Numbered from the stretch's first letter, positions 1-9,099 are shown. The stretch: 64,000 nt of DNA from Brevibacterium aurantiacum (GCF_900169065.1 NZ_FXZB01000014.1:62001-126000), one strand, 5' to 3'. The notes: a model not told the origin generated them from the sequence alone. Translations and numbers: made by a program.

Positions 1-1
1 C

Positions 2-208
2 TCGTACATGCCTGCGTTCTACATCATGTTCTTCTCGGTCATCGCCTTCGTGGCGGTGCTCCTGATGAAGGAATCGGCGCACAGGCCGCTGCTCGGTTCG
101 TTCCCGACAGTCGCTACACACGAGGAAGCGGTCGAGCTCGTTCGCACCCAGGATGACAATCCGGACCTCGATCCGGACACCATGCCGATCCCGGTCGTGA
201 AGGTGTGA
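2..208 (+). CDS. MFS transporter, C-terminal end (partial, MHS/ProP-like)
   Basis: The reading frame is open from the left edge, so this is the last 69 or so codons of a gene that begins outside the window. The visible part has one hydrophobic segment (FYIMFFSVIAFVAVLLM) followed directly by KESAHRPLLGS and an acidic, proline-containing cytoplasmic tail. A final TM helix followed by a short ES/ET-x-RPLxGS tail is what I remember for actinobacterial metabolite:H+ symporters of the MFS. Its place beside a betaine-type catabolic cluster suggests it imports that substrate, but the substrate is inference. A strong hairpin follows the stop. Confidence 0.65.
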   Translation, partial: SYMPAFYIMFFSVIAFVAVLLMKESAHRPLLGSFPTVATHEEAVELVRTQDDNPDLDPDTMPIPVVKV

Positions 209-254
209 TCCGCAGTCGCAACAGGACCGCCGAACAGTCCTGACCATCGCCGAG

Positions 255-284
255 GCGGTCGCTCCCATCCGTGGGGGCGACCGC
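255..284 (+). terminator. stem-loop terminator between convergent genes
   Basis: Arms 255-266 and 273-284 pair over 12 positions (GCGGTCGCTCCC with GGGGGCGACCGC, one G-T wobble) around a 6-nt loop. The structure lies 46 bp past the transporter stop and before the convergent GntR gene. There is no clear T-tract, so it could act in either direction or only as an mRNA 3' end. Confidence 0.5.
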
Positions 285-334
285 TTCGTCGTGCACCTCC
301 CAGTCCAGTTCGCTTCCCCGACCTCAGTGGGTAG

Positions 335-1087
335 CTAGAGGTTCTCGGTCCGCCTGAAGTAGAAGAGATTGTCGATGACCAGGGCCTGCGCCTCGGCCGA
401 CCGGCCGGCTTCGATGAGCCCGACGAGGTCGACGATCTGCTGTGCCGATTCAGCGTCGACGATGGCGGCGATCGAGTGGGCCGCGAAGACTCGCGACTGG
501 TCACGCAACCGCAGACTGATGTCGGCTGCCCGGCGGCCAAGACCGTGCTCGAGCAGATGCTCGTGGAAGAGTCGATCGGCAGTCATGAAGCCGATCGTGT
601 CGTCCTCGTGCGCCGCTGCCAAAGCGGCCTCGGCGTGCGTGCGAAGATCGCCGAGGGCGGCCTCACTCGCCGCCGGATCCTCACTGGCCCGGGCACACAG
701 CGCGTCGACCGCAGGTCCGGCGAGCAGGGCGCGGATGCGGATGATCTCCTCCAGGTCCTCTCGCGTGACCGGCACCAGGCGGAATCCGCGGTTGGGCACG
801 GCCTCGACTGTCCCCTCGGCGACGAGAGACATCATGGCCTCTCTGACTGGGCTCAGGGACATGCCCAGCTGCTTGGCCAGTCCTGCCGCCGAATAGATCG
901 TGTCCTCGTCGAGGTCACCGGTCGTGATCGCATGGCGAATGACGATGAGCGCGTGCTCCCGCAGCGTCGGGGCCGTCTCAGGTCGAGCTGGGAGCGACGC
1001 GCGACTGCCCGACGCGTGGCCTCCCAATGCACGACTGCCCGAGGCCGGGCCCTTCGCTTCAGGTGCTGCTGATTCGCTGGTGACCAA
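335..1087 (-). CDS. GntR-family transcriptional regulator (FCD subfamily)
   Basis: A DNA-binding repressor or activator of about 250 residues. The N-terminal winged helix is visible (LREHALIVIRHAITTGDL, then LAKQLGMSLSPVREAMMSL and a VPNRGFRLVPVT wing). It is followed by an all-helical FCD-type ligand domain (LEEIIRIRALLAGPAVD, LFHEHLLEHG). The start is placed at a TTG because AAGGAG lies 4 nt upstream of it; the frame stays open 30 codons further, but that part looks non-coding. It is divergent from the DgcA-like demethylase, so it probably controls that gene. The ligand is unknown. Confidence 0.85.
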   Translation of the reverse strand: MVTSESAAPEAKGPASGSRALGGHASGSRASLPARPETAPTLREHALIVIRHAITTGDLDEDTIYSAAGLAKQLGMSLSPVREAMMSLVAEGTVEAVPNRGFRLVPVTREDLEEIIRIRALLAGPAVDALCARASEDPAASEAALGDLRTHAEAALAAAHEDDTIGFMTADRLFHEHLLEHGLGRRAADISLRLRDQSRVFAAHSIAAIVDAESAQQIVDLVGLIEAGRSAEAQALVIDNLFYFRRTENL

Positions 1088-1126
1088 AATTCTCCTTCGA
1101 TGACTATTGACAGCATAACCACGACG

Positions 1127-1140
1127 ACTCACGATTGAGT
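1127..1140. promoter_or_regulatory. palindrome in the GntR/demethylase divergent promoter
   Basis: ACTCACGATTGAGT is a perfect 5-bp inverted repeat (ACTCA/TGAGT) with CGAT in the centre. It sits between the two divergent start codons, 39 bp from the GntR start. A second looser pair (ATAACC near 1115 and GGTTAT near 1151) surrounds it. It is a plausible operator for the adjacent GntR protein; binding is inference. Confidence 0.4.
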
Positions 1141-1254
1141 GAAGTAATCGGTTATCGACTACTCTCATTTCGATCAAGTCGAATTGAGCTCGTCGACACC
1201 ACAGCGTGGTCGCCGCGAAGCGGCCACTGTCGTTCCTGCGAAGAAGGAGGAACC

Positions 1255-3321
1255 TTGTCCCTCGACCCCCTGCTCCAGCCGTTCACTCTGGGTCCGGTTC
1301 AGCTCAAGAACCGCATCGTCTCCACCGCGCATGAGCCGGCCTACACCGAGCTCGGAATGCCCAAAGACCGCTACCGCCTCTATCACCGGGAGAAGGCACG
1401 CGGCGGAGTCGGACTGACGATGACGGCCGGATCGGCCATCGTGTCCAAGGACTCCCCCGCCGCCTTCGGCAATGTCGACCTCTCCACCGACGAGGTGATT
1501 CCCTGGTTGGCCGCCATCGCCGATGACTGCCATGCCGAGGGCACGGCAGTGATGATCCAACTCACCCATCTGGGCCCGCGCAACTCCAACTTCACCGCCG
1601 ACTGGCTGCCGCTGATCTCCGCCAGCCGCCACCGCGAACCCACCCACCGGTCCTTTACGAAGGCCATGGAAGAGTTCGACATCGAGCGGGTGGTCGACGA
1701 TTTCGCCGCAGCGACAGCTCGAGTCAAGGCCGCGGGCTTCGACGGCCTCGAATTCCTGCACACCGGCCACCTCGTCGACTACTTCTTCGCCTCGCGATTC
1801 AATGAGCGCGAGGACGAGTACAACGGGGACCTGGCAGCCCGGATGCGCTTCCCGCTCCAGATCATCGATGCCATGCGCGGAGCCTCGGACGGGCTCGCCC
1901 TCGGCGTTCGCATGTCCGTGCTCGAACAGCTCGAAGACGGGATCACCGAGGAGGCCTCCATCGAGGTGCTCAAGGAGTATGCCGCCCACGGCGTCGACTT
2001 CCTCAACCTCAACGTCGGAAGCATCAGCTCCGACAAGGAACTCGCCGAGGCGATCCCAGGCATGGGCACCCCCTCGGCACCCTGGCTCGAGACCTGCCGT
2101 CGCGTCCGGCAAGCCATCGACATCCCCGTCCTCCACGCCGCACGGATTGCCGATGCACCCACAGCCCGCTTCGCGATCGAGGACGGCTGCCTCGACCTCG
2201 TGGGCATGACCCGGGCGCAGCTGGCCGACCCCTACCTGGTAAAGAAGATCGAGGAAAAGCGGGAGGACGATATCCGCCCCTGCGTGGGCGCGAACATGTG
2301 CCTCGACAGCATCTACACCTCAGGCGCCGCGACCTGCATCCACAATCCCGCGAGCGGACGCGAAGCCGATCTGCCCCAGGAAGTCACTCGCGACGTCGAG
2401 TCAGGTCCCAAACACGTCGTCATCGTCGGCGCCGGTCCCGCAGGTCTCGAGGCCGCACGAGTGGCGGCCGTGCGAGGGCATCGGGTGACCGTGCTCGAAG
2501 CCGACGAAGCGGTGGGTGGTCAGGTGCGAATCGCCGCCCGCTCGCAGCGCCGCCGTGACCTCATCGGCATCATCGACTGGCGAGCGCAGCAGTGCAAGAA
2601 GCACGGCGTCGACATCAGACTCGACACCTTCGCCGAGGAGGACGACATCCTCGCGCTGTCCCCCGACGTCGTCATCATCGCCACCGGAGGCGTCCCCGAC
2701 TCCAGCTACCCCTTCCGCGAGCAGGGTCCGTCGTTCGACGTCTGGGACGTCATGAACGACTGCCTGCGCAATAAGTCCCGGGTCCTCGTCTTCGACGATC
2801 ACGGCTTCTACCCGGCACTCGACGCCGTCGAACACCTGGCTCGCAATGGCCAAGAAGTCACCTACGTCAGCCCCGAACGCACCATCGGCGTCGACGTCGG
2901 ATCAATGAACTCCCCTGCCTACCTGCAGGTGTTCTCCGAATTCGGCGTCAAGGTACACCTCGGCGAAAGGCTCGCAGCGAAGCCGAAGATCAACGGCAAA
3001 CTGGTCACCGCACGCCTGCGCAATGACTACTCGGGCATCGAGACCGAGCTTGAGACCGACGCTGTGGTCGTCGATTTCGGGACGACACCCAACGACGACG
3101 TCTACTTCGCGCTCAAGCCGCACTCGAGCAATCACGGTGAGATCGACATCGATTCCTGGATTCATGGTCAACCCCAGCCCGCCCATCGAATCGGCTCAAA
3201 CCCGTCCACCACCGCCGAGGCGAGCGCTCCCTTCGCGCTCTATCGGATCGGAGATTCCGTCGCCTCCCGCAATGTCCACGCCGCCGTCCTCGAAGGACTG
3301 CGTGTGGGGATGGGGCTCTGA
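1255..3321 (+). CDS. DgcA-like NADH:flavin oxidoreductase / N-methyl demethylase
   Basis: About 688 residues. The N-terminal half is an Old-Yellow-Enzyme TIM barrel binding FMN (starts [27 protein letters not shown] near residue 100; GVRMSVLE). A cysteine-rich 4Fe-4S linker follows ([12 protein letters not shown]...CIHNP). The C-terminal half carries an FAD/NAD fold ([18 protein letters not shown]) and ends [20 protein letters not shown]. The pattern resembles what I remember of DgcA, the Pseudomonas dimethylglycine demethylase, more than 2,4-dienoyl-CoA reductase. The TTG start has AAGGAGG 4 nt upstream; the frame extends 40 codons further but without coding character. Given gbcAB nearby, its likely job is oxidative N-demethylation of dimethylglycine or a related compound; the exact substrate is inferred. 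Confidence 0.82.
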   Translation: MSLDPLLQPFTLGPVQLKNRIVSTAHEPAYTELGMPKDRYRLYHREKARGGVGLTMTAGSAIVSKDSPAAFGNVDLSTDEVIPWLAAIADDCHAEGTAVMIQLTHLGPRNSNFTADWLPLISASRHREPTHRSFTKAMEEFDIERVVDDFAAATARVKAAGFDGLEFLHTGHLVDYFFASRFNEREDEYNGDLAARMRFPLQIIDAMRGASDGLALGVRMSVLEQLEDGITEEASIEVLKEYAAHGVDFLNLNVGSISSDKELAEAIPGMGTPSAPWLETCRRVRQAIDIPVLHAARIADAPTARFAIEDGCLDLVGMTRAQLADPYLVKKIEEKREDDIRPCVGANMCLDSIYTSGAATCIHNPASGREADLPQEVTRDVESGPKHVVIVGAGPAGLEAARVAAVRGHRVTVLEADEAVGGQVRIAARSQRRRDLIGIIDWRAQQCKKHGVDIRLDTFAEEDDILALSPDVVIIATGGVPDSSYPFREQGPSFDVWDVMNDCLRNKSRVLVFDDHGFYPALDAVEHLARNGQEVTYVSPERTIGVDVGSMNSPAYLQVFSEFGVKVHLGERLAAKPKINGKLVTARLRNDYSGIETELETDAVVVDFGTTPNDDVYFALKPHSSNHGEIDIDSWIHGQPQPAHRIGSNPSTTAEASAPFALYRIGDSVASRNVHAAVLEGLRVGMGL

Positions 3322-3339
3322 GCGGCCACACGCGAGAGC

Positions 3340-4299
3340 TCAGTGCTCGAGCACGATCTTTCCGGTCGTCGCACGGGATTCGAGTGCGGTGAACGCATCG
3401 ACCACCTCGGCGATGGAATAGCGGGCGCCAATGCTCACCTTGAGGTCTCCGTTGCGTATCCAGGCGAAGATCTCCTCTGTCCTGCCGCGGATCTCATCTG
3501 CGGTGCGGACGTGGTCGGCGACGGTGGGGCGGGTGAGGAAGAGCGAGCCCGAGGTGTTGAGCGTGTTGACGTCGACCGGGTCGACCGGACCGCTGGCGTT
3601 GCCGACGACGACGATCGTGCCGCGGGTGCGCACGGCTTTGAGATCATCGTCGAAGGTGGTCTTGCCGACGCCGTCGTAGATGACGGAGGCGCCGATACCG
3701 TCCGTGACTTCCAGGGTCTTCTCCGCGAAGTCTCCGTAGCCGAAGACATGGCTCGCGCCGTTCGCCCGGGCGATTTCGGCCTTCTCCGCAGAGGAGGTCG
3801 TGCCGATCACTGTGGCTCCCTTGAGCACCGCCACCTGCGTGAGCAGCTGGCCGAGCCCGCCCGCCGCCGCGTGGATGAGCACGACATCACCGGATGTGAC
3901 CGGATGGGTGTCCGTGGTCAGGTAGTGAGCGGTGATGCCCTGCATGAGAGCGGCAACCGCGGTCTCATCGTCGATGTCGTCGGGCAATGGAACTGCCTTG
4001 GCCGCCTGTACGAGAGCGAACTGGGAGAAGCTTCCCTGCCCACCAGCCATCCAACCGACGCGCGAACCGACCTCGAAACCTGAGATACCGTCGCCGGTGG
4101 ACACGACCGTGCCGACGCCTTCGACTCCGGCACGAAAAGGCGTGGGCAGGGCCTTGCGACGCTGGACCACGTCGAGGAAGTTCACTCCCGAGACGCTCAG
4201 CTCGACGAGAATCTGCCCCTCAGCGGGTACCAGTTCCTCGTTGTCCACCTGCACGTAGGCCTCTGGACCGCCGTGTTGTTCAACCTTGATGAATGTCAT
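3340..4299 (-). CDS. quinone oxidoreductase (zeta-crystallin-like, MDR superfamily)
   Basis: A 319-residue NADPH-dependent reductase. GroES-like N-terminal domain (ELSVSGVNFLDVVQRRKALP, GVEGVGTVVSTGDG), then the nucleotide-binding domain (VLIHAAAGGLGQLLTQVAVLKGATVIGTTSS). It lacks the zinc-ligand cysteines of true alcohol dehydrogenases, as expected for quinone reductases. Start ATG at 4299 has GAGGAGG 5 nt upstream. The gene is convergent with the demethylase (18-bp gap), and its start codon overlaps that of the divergent TetR gene. Its role in betaine breakdown is unclear; it may handle a toxic carbonyl or quinone by-product. Confidence 0.85.
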   Translation of the reverse strand: MTFIKVEQHGGPEAYVQVDNEELVPAEGQILVELSVSGVNFLDVVQRRKALPTPFRAGVEGVGTVVSTGDGISGFEVGSRVGWMAGGQGSFSQFALVQAAKAVPLPDDIDDETAVAALMQGITAHYLTTDTHPVTSGDVVLIHAAAGGLGQLLTQVAVLKGATVIGTTSSAEKAEIARANGASHVFGYGDFAEKTLEVTDGIGASVIYDGVGKTTFDDDLKAVRTRGTIVVVGNASGPVDPVDVNTLNTSGSLFLTRPTVADHVRTADEIRGRTEEIFAWIRNGDLKVSIGARYSIAEVVDAFTALESRATTGKIVLEH

Positions 4300-4886
4300 C
4301 GTTGCCTCCTCGAAATCGATGTCGATGTCTGCCCGCGGACGCTCAGCGGAATCGGCGTCGCATCCTCGACTCTGCGGCACAGCTGCTCGCCGACGAGGGC
4401 GTGGCTGGACTGACCATGGACGAGTTGGCCAGGCGAGCACAGGTCGGCAAGGGCACTCTCTACCGGAACTTCACCGACAAAGCTGGAATCGCCTCGGCGC
4501 TGCTCGACGATCGGGTGCGGGATATGCACGCGCGGATGCTGCAGGGACCGCCGCCGCTGGGTCCGGGTGCGCCCGGCAGCGAGCGACTGGCGGCCTTCGC
4601 CGAGGCATATATCAGGCATGTCTCGAGCAACCTCGATCTCGTCCTCCTCACCGAGGACTCAAGTCCGCGCGGACGATTCGACCGAGTGGGCTATCCCTTC
4701 TGGCGCCGCCACGTCGAGATCCTCATCGAAGAAGTCCGAGCAGACGATGCGCAGCTGCGCGCCGAGGCGGTCATGTCCGTGCTTTCGGCCACTCAGTTGG
4801 AGCAGTGGCTTCGCATCGAAGGACACGATCTCGAGGATCTCATCCCCCGCGTACAGGGGATCGTCATCAGCATCGCAGACAGCTGA
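4293..4886 (+). CDS. TetR-family transcriptional regulator
   Basis: N-terminal TetR helix-turn-helix (RRRILDSAAQLLADEGVAGLTMDELARRAQVGKGTLYRNFTDK), then a helical ligand-binding domain, about 197 residues in all. The ATG at 4293 overlaps the start codon of the oppositely oriented quinone oxidoreductase, and no Shine-Dalgarno sequence is visible. The true start may be the TTG at 4302 or the CTG at 4329, or the message may be leaderless. It very likely represses the overlapping oxidoreductase. The stop abuts the stop of the convergent gbcB-like gene with no spacer. Confidence 0.8.
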   Translation: MSSLPPRNRCRCLPADAQRNRRRILDSAAQLLADEGVAGLTMDELARRAQVGKGTLYRNFTDKAGIASALLDDRVRDMHARMLQGPPPLGPGAPGSERLAAFAEAYIRHVSSNLDLVLLTEDSSPRGRFDRVGYPFWRRHVEILIEEVRADDAQLRAEAVMSVLSATQLEQWLRIEGHDLEDLIPRVQGIVISIADS

Positions 4887-6125
4887 TCACCGCTCCACGA
4901 CGAGGTCGCTCAAGGGGGTCGAGCAGCAGGGCAGGAACTTCCCGGCCGCGATCTCCTTGGGCCGGATCCCGCCGGCGTGGTTCATCTCGACCTCGCCGCT
5001 GACCAGGACCGACTTGCAGGTTCCACACATTCCCTCTTCACAGGAGGAGGGGAAGACCATTCCGGCTTCGACGGCTGCGTCGAGCACTGTGGTCTCAGGA
5101 TCGCAGTCGACGTGTTTGCCGCTGGCAGTGAACTCGATGCCGAAACTCGCCAGCGCCGAGCCGCTGCAGACGCCCTCAGCTGCTTGCGAAGCCGAACTGG
5201 CCCCTGACACTGGTGCACCCACTGCTTCGGCTACGCGTTCCTTCCGCGCCAGCCGCTCGGCCGGGGTCGTCGCGAACACGAAGGACTCCTCGTGGACCCG
5301 AGAGCCGAGCACGCCGAGCTCGTCGAGCATGATCCGGACCGCGGCCATGTAGTCGGCGGGACCACAGACGAAGGTCTCGCGATCTGCCAACTCGGGAACC
5401 ACCTCGGCGAGGGTATCTCTGGTGATGCGGCCCCGACGACCAGCCCACACCCGGGCCTCTCTCACTTCGGAATCGGACTCTCCCACCTCAGCAGCGGAAT
5501 CCCGGGAGCACATCGTCACCACACTCACTCCGGGAACCTCGGCAAGCTGCTCGAGTTCAGGTCGGAAGATGATGTCGGACGGAGTGGCCGCATTGTGGAT
5601 GAGCACGATGTCGGTCGGCGTCCCGGCCTGCCTGGCCAGCAGGGACCGGACCATCGACATGATCGGGGAGATGCCCGAGCCGCCCGAGACGAACAGGTGC
5701 TTTTCGGCTGGGTGGAAACTGGTGCTGAACAGGCCGTAGGGTCCGTCGACGTGGATGCGGTCGCCGACCTTGAGCACATCGTGTAAGTAGGTCGAGACCG
5801 CGCCGCCGTCCACGCGCTTGATGGTCAGCGTGAATGTGTTCGTCCCGAACGGCGCCGAGGCGATCGAATAGCAGCGTTCACGCTCGAGTTCGGGAATGCG
5901 CACCGTCACGTACTGCCCCGGCTCGAAGTCGATCCTGGCCATCCAGGGCGCGAAGAGTTCGAAGCTCTTCACGTTATGCGTGACCTCGGTGATGGACACG
6001 CATTCGACCATCCCAGTCAGTTCTGCGTCGGCTTCCGGGGTCGCCGTGCCAAATCCAGGGGCTGTCGTGCCAACGCCGGGGACTGTTGCGAAGCCAGTGT
6101 GCAGTGTTTCCTGGTCGATCGTCAT
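4887..6125 (-). CDS. gbcB: Rieske monooxygenase reductase (ferredoxin reductase), GbcB-like
   Basis: 412 residues. It passes electrons from NAD(P)H via FAD and a 2Fe-2S centre to the Rieske oxygenase encoded upstream. The FAD domain shows ERCYSIASAP, the NAD domain FVSGGSGISPIMSMV and FVCGPADYM, and the C-terminal plant-type ferredoxin CEEGMCGTCKS...LPCCS. ATG at 6125 has AGGAGGG 8 nt upstream and overlaps the gbcA stop codon by 4 nt (ATGA), so the pair is translationally coupled. The N-terminal roughly 35 residues before the FAD domain are low-complexity (APGFGTATPE). Carnitine or stachydrine reductases have the same architecture, so the substrate rests on the partner subunit. Confidence 0.85.
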   Translation of the reverse strand: MTIDQETLHTGFATVPGVGTTAPGFGTATPEADAELTGMVECVSITEVTHNVKSFELFAPWMARIDFEPGQYVTVRIPELERERCYSIASAPFGTNTFTLTIKRVDGGAVSTYLHDVLKVGDRIHVDGPYGLFSTSFHPAEKHLFVSGGSGISPIMSMVRSLLARQAGTPTDIVLIHNAATPSDIIFRPELEQLAEVPGVSVVTMCSRDSAAEVGESDSEVREARVWAGRRGRITRDTLAEVVPELADRETFVCGPADYMAAVRIMLDELGVLGSRVHEESFVFATTPAERLARKERVAEAVGAPVSGASSASQAAEGVCSGSALASFGIEFTASGKHVDCDPETTVLDAAVEAGMVFPSSCEEGMCGTCKSVLVSGEVEMNHAGGIRPKEIAAGKFLPCCSTPLSDLVVER

Positions 6126-7423
6126 CGACTCTGCCCTCCTGTGCTGTTCTGTGCCCTGTGGGCCTGCAGCCGTTCGATATACCAGGTGCAGAACTCCTCG
6201 AGGTCGCTCTCCGTGGGCGCATAGGGTCCCGGAACGTAGGCCGGCGACGAGATCCCGCGATGGGCCTTCGCACACAGTGCCGCGTCCTGCTCGTTCGTCT
6301 TCACCCACACGGTCGTGAGGTTCTCGACGTCATAGTCGACGCCTTCAACCGCATCCTCATGGACCAGCCACGTCGAGCGCACCAGCGTCCGGTCGGGGCC
6401 CAGCGGGACGAGGGAGAAGGTCACCGCGTGATCGCCCATAAAGTGGAACCAGGCGTTGGGCTGCGTGTGCATCGACAGTCGCCCCAGCTCAGGGGTATCA
6501 AGATCACCCAACAACTTCGCCGAGGCGGCCCCACCGTCCATCGTGTACGACTCCCCCTTTCCGTCGAGGGCGGCCCGTTCGATCCGGAAGCCGGTAGCTC
6601 GGCCGCTGAGCTCTGCGATGAGCTGCGTGGGCAGGTTGTTGCGTTCGCTGTTGACCCGCAGTCTCTCCTCGGCGTCGAGGTAGCGCTGGTAGGCAGGCTT
6701 GAGTCGCTTCGGAATCTCCTCTGGGGCGTAGCCATAGGTCGGGAAGAACGTGCAGGTCAGCTCCGGGTGCCCGGCCTCGCAGTGATAGCACTCGCGGTTG
6801 TTCTCCATCACGAGCTTCCAGTTGGAATGCTCGATGAGGTCGACCTGGGCTGCGACCTTGGTCTTGTCCAGGGCGTGCGGTTCGATGTAGGGCGCGATCC
6901 GCTCGGCCACCTCGGCGAAGTCCTCGGGTGGATTCTGGGCAAGGCAGATGAACACAAGTCCCGCAACGACGCGGACGTTGACCGAGCGCAGGGAGAAGCA
7001 GGTGCGATCGAATCCTGGTGCTTGGACACCTGCTGACATGAGGTCGCCCTCGGGCGAGTAGGTCCACTGGTGGTAGCTGCACACGATGTTGCCCACGGAC
7101 CCATTGGCCTCGGACAGGAGGCGAGCGCCGCGGTGCCGGCAGACGTTGTGGTGAGCGCGGATGTTCTCATCGTCATCGCGGATGATGATGACTGAATAGT
7201 CGCCGATGTCGATGGTGACGAAATCGCCGGGCTCTGGCACCTCGGCGGCTGCTGCTGCGAAGATCCACGTCGAGGCGAACACGGCGTCGATGTCGCGGCG
7301 GAAGAACTCCTCGGAGAGGTAGAACGGGGCATCCAAACAGTACCCGGGCCGACGCTCGTCGATGAGCCGGTCGGGGTTGTCAGGGTTGTCTGTCCGGGGA
7401 TCGACTTCAGGTGCCAAAGTCAT
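6122..7423 (-). CDS. gbcA: Rieske non-heme iron monooxygenase, glycine-betaine type (GbcA-like)
   Basis: 433 residues, the catalytic oxygenase. The Rieske 2Fe-2S ligands are visible as CRHRG and CSYHQW near residues 85-110, and the mononuclear iron region as ENNRECYHCEAGHPEL. Later stretches such as WLVHEDAVEGVDYDV and RGISSPAYVPGPY closely match what I remember of Pseudomonas GbcA, which converts glycine betaine to dimethylglycine plus formaldehyde. ATG at 7423 is chosen because the 42 upstream codons (SNNSSNS...) have no family similarity. First gene of gbcA-gbcB, divergent from a LysR gene, which differs from the AraC-type GbdR control known in Pseudomonas. Related trimethylammonium substrates cannot be excluded. 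Confidence 0.85.
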   Translation of the reverse strand: MTLAPEVDPRTDNPDNPDRLIDERRPGYCLDAPFYLSEEFFRRDIDAVFASTWIFAAAAAEVPEPGDFVTIDIGDYSVIIIRDDDENIRAHHNVCRHRGARLLSEANGSVGNIVCSYHQWTYSPEGDLMSAGVQAPGFDRTCFSLRSVNVRVVAGLVFICLAQNPPEDFAEVAERIAPYIEPHALDKTKVAAQVDLIEHSNWKLVMENNRECYHCEAGHPELTCTFFPTYGYAPEEIPKRLKPAYQRYLDAEERLRVNSERNNLPTQLIAELSGRATGFRIERAALDGKGESYTMDGGAASAKLLGDLDTPELGRLSMHTQPNAWFHFMGDHAVTFSLVPLGPDRTLVRSTWLVHEDAVEGVDYDVENLTTVWVKTNEQDAALCAKAHRGISSPAYVPGPYAPTESDLEEFCTWYIERLQAHRAQNSTGGQSR

Positions 7424-7533
7424 CGGTGTCACCGCCTCGCTGCGATTGCTGTAGCTGTTGCTGCTGTTGTTGCTCAAGGCCAGTGTCCGCCGGAAGACCT
7501 GCGAAGAAAAGCGAATCTTTTTCCACTCGATCG

Positions 7534-7548
7534 TGCAACAATATTGCA
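7534..7548. promoter_or_regulatory. palindromic LysR-type operator overlapping the LysR start codon
   Basis: TGCAACAATATTGCA is a perfect 5-bp inverted repeat (TGCAA/TTGCA) with 5 bp between the arms. Its last base is the A of the LysR ATG. LysR regulators usually bind such short interrupted dyads in the promoter shared with their divergent target, here gbcAB. This position would give tight autorepression. Confidence 0.55.
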
Positions 7549-8474
7549 TGATTGATCAGCGTCTCCAGGTTCTCCGAGTCCTCGCCGAGGTCGGCACCCT
7601 CACCGAGGCCGCACACCGTCTCGGATACACTCCATCGGCCGTGTCCCACCAGCTGCGATCCCTGTCCAAGGACCTGGGTCTGACCATCCTCGAACAGCGC
7701 GGCCGGGGCCTGGTTCTCACTCGCGTGGGTCAGCTGCTGCTCGAGCGGACCCAGGAGCTCTTCACCCGATGGGAGGAGATTCGGGGCGAACTCGCCGAGG
7801 CGGACGCGGGCAGTCCGATGCGCCAAAGACGCCTGCGCCTGTGCGGCTTCTCAACCGCGGCGGCAACTCTGCTTCCGCCGACTGCGGAGAAGGTGAATGA
7901 GCTCTTCCCCGATTCGCAGGTGACCATCATCGAGGCCGAGCCGGAGGAGTGCTTCGAGCTCCTCGTCACCGAGCAGGCCGATATCGCCGTCGTCGTGGCC
8001 ACGGATCCTCTGCCGCCCCGGAGCGACGTCAGGTTCGAACAGAATGCGCTGGTCAGCGACCGGCTCGACCTCCTCGTCCACAGCGATCATCGTCTCGCTA
8101 CTCGTTCTGCGGTGTCGCTGAGCGAGGCCGCAGAGGAGAGCTGGATCCTCGACCGCCCGGGCTCCCCCTACTACCGGCTGGTGCGAACGGCATGCGCGGC
8201 GGCCGGATTCTTCCCCGAGAACGCCCATCAGTCCCGGGAGTGGGAGACAGGTGCGGCCCTGGTCTCCGCCGGGTTGGGGGTAGCGCTCATCCCTCGGTTG
8301 GCCAGGCTGCCCGAGGGCTACGATGTGGCTCGCGTTCCGCTGCGCGGCGACCCGGTCCCGTCCCGGAAGATCCTCACCGGAGTCCGCAGCGGATCGGCCG
8401 GTCAGCCGATCATCGCCGCCGCGCTTGAGATCCTCCACGAGGTCGCCGCCTCGGTGGCTCAGCGCGACGTCTGA
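7548..8474 (+). CDS. LysR-family transcriptional regulator
   Basis: 308 residues. N-terminal winged HTH (LQVLRVLAEVGTLTEAAHRLGYTPSAVSHQLRSLSKDLGLTILEQRGRG), followed by a periplasmic-binding-protein-like effector domain (RLRLCGFSTAAATLLPPTAEKV to the C-terminus). The ATG at 7548 fits the family N-terminus, where IDQRLQVL precedes the HTH. Divergent from gbcAB with 124 bp between starts, so it is the obvious candidate regulator of the monooxygenase. The inducer is unknown. It is convergent with a small membrane protein, 3 bp from stop to stop. Confidence 0.88.
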   Translation: MIDQRLQVLRVLAEVGTLTEAAHRLGYTPSAVSHQLRSLSKDLGLTILEQRGRGLVLTRVGQLLLERTQELFTRWEEIRGELAEADAGSPMRQRRLRLCGFSTAAATLLPPTAEKVNELFPDSQVTIIEAEPEECFELLVTEQADIAVVVATDPLPPRSDVRFEQNALVSDRLDLLVHSDHRLATRSAVSLSEAAEESWILDRPGSPYYRLVRTACAAAGFFPENAHQSREWETGAALVSAGLGVALIPRLARLPEGYDVARVPLRGDPVPSRKILTGVRSGSAGQPIIAAALEILHEVAASVAQRDV

Positions 8475-8477
8475 ACT

Positions 8478-8864
8478 TCACCGGTACATCGGCCAGCCCA
8501 TGGCCGCATGCCTGATGCGACGACGCTTCTTCGCGGTGCGGACCGTGAGGACGATTCCGGTGGCCAGCGCCGCCAGGGACACGACGCCCACGATGACTGC
8601 GGTGATGACGAAACCGGAGGCGAAGTCATTGAAGGCGTCGACGTTGCCACCGCCACCGAACAGGAACAGCACGCCGGGAATCATGATGATTCCGATCGCC
8701 AGCAGCACACCGAGGGCTCCCGCCACAATGAGCAGGATCCCCGGAACCACCGAGGGCAGCCGCGGCATGGGGTACTGCGGAGCAGCGTTCGGCGACATCG
8801 GGTGCTGTGGCATCGGTTGCTGCGGCACCGGTTGCTGCGGCATTCCGAAATTCTGCTGAGCCAT
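8478..8864 (-). CDS. small membrane protein with Met/Pro/Gln-rich N-terminus
   Basis: 128 residues, no recognised family. Residues 1-35 are a low-complexity tail (repeated QQP and QHPM units). Two transmembrane segments follow, at about 39-71 (VVPGILLIVAGALGVLLAIG) and 84-108 (GFVITAVIVGVVSLAALATG), ending in a basic cluster (KKRRRIRH). ATG at 8864 is used; a GTG six bases upstream, with AAGGG 5 nt before it, is an equally good start. Two helices plus a Q/P-rich cytoplasmic tail are common in uncharacterised actinobacterial envelope proteins. A second, larger Q/P-rich pair lies 3 kb away. Confidence 0.75.
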   Translation of the reverse strand: MAQQNFGMPQQPVPQQPMPQHPMSPNAAPQYPMPRLPSVVPGILLIVAGALGVLLAIGIIMIPGVLFLFGGGGNVDAFNDFASGFVITAVIVGVVSLAALATGIVLTVRTAKKRRRIRHAAMGWPMYR

Positions 8865-9099
8865 CGTCACATTCGCCCTTCGCCCCAGGAGCTGGTCTCT
8901 TGCAATTGTCCTTTGACCACTATGGCTCTCCATCCTATCCGCGCCTCGGCGCTGGGCAGCTGTGCTCATGTGACCAGACGGTGACGCGCTCACCCGGGCT
9001 TTCGCATTCCGAAGAGCATTCACACGCCGACCGGAGGTGGCATAAGGTCGAAGACAAGAGGCCAGCTCCCAGGCCGAATCACGAAGGATGTGCACACTG

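Noticed and set aside
7424-7549. 42-codon N-terminal extension of gbcA
   Set aside because: It overlaps the LysR promoter and operator, encodes a Ser/Asn run, and the family N-terminus fits the ATG at 7423.
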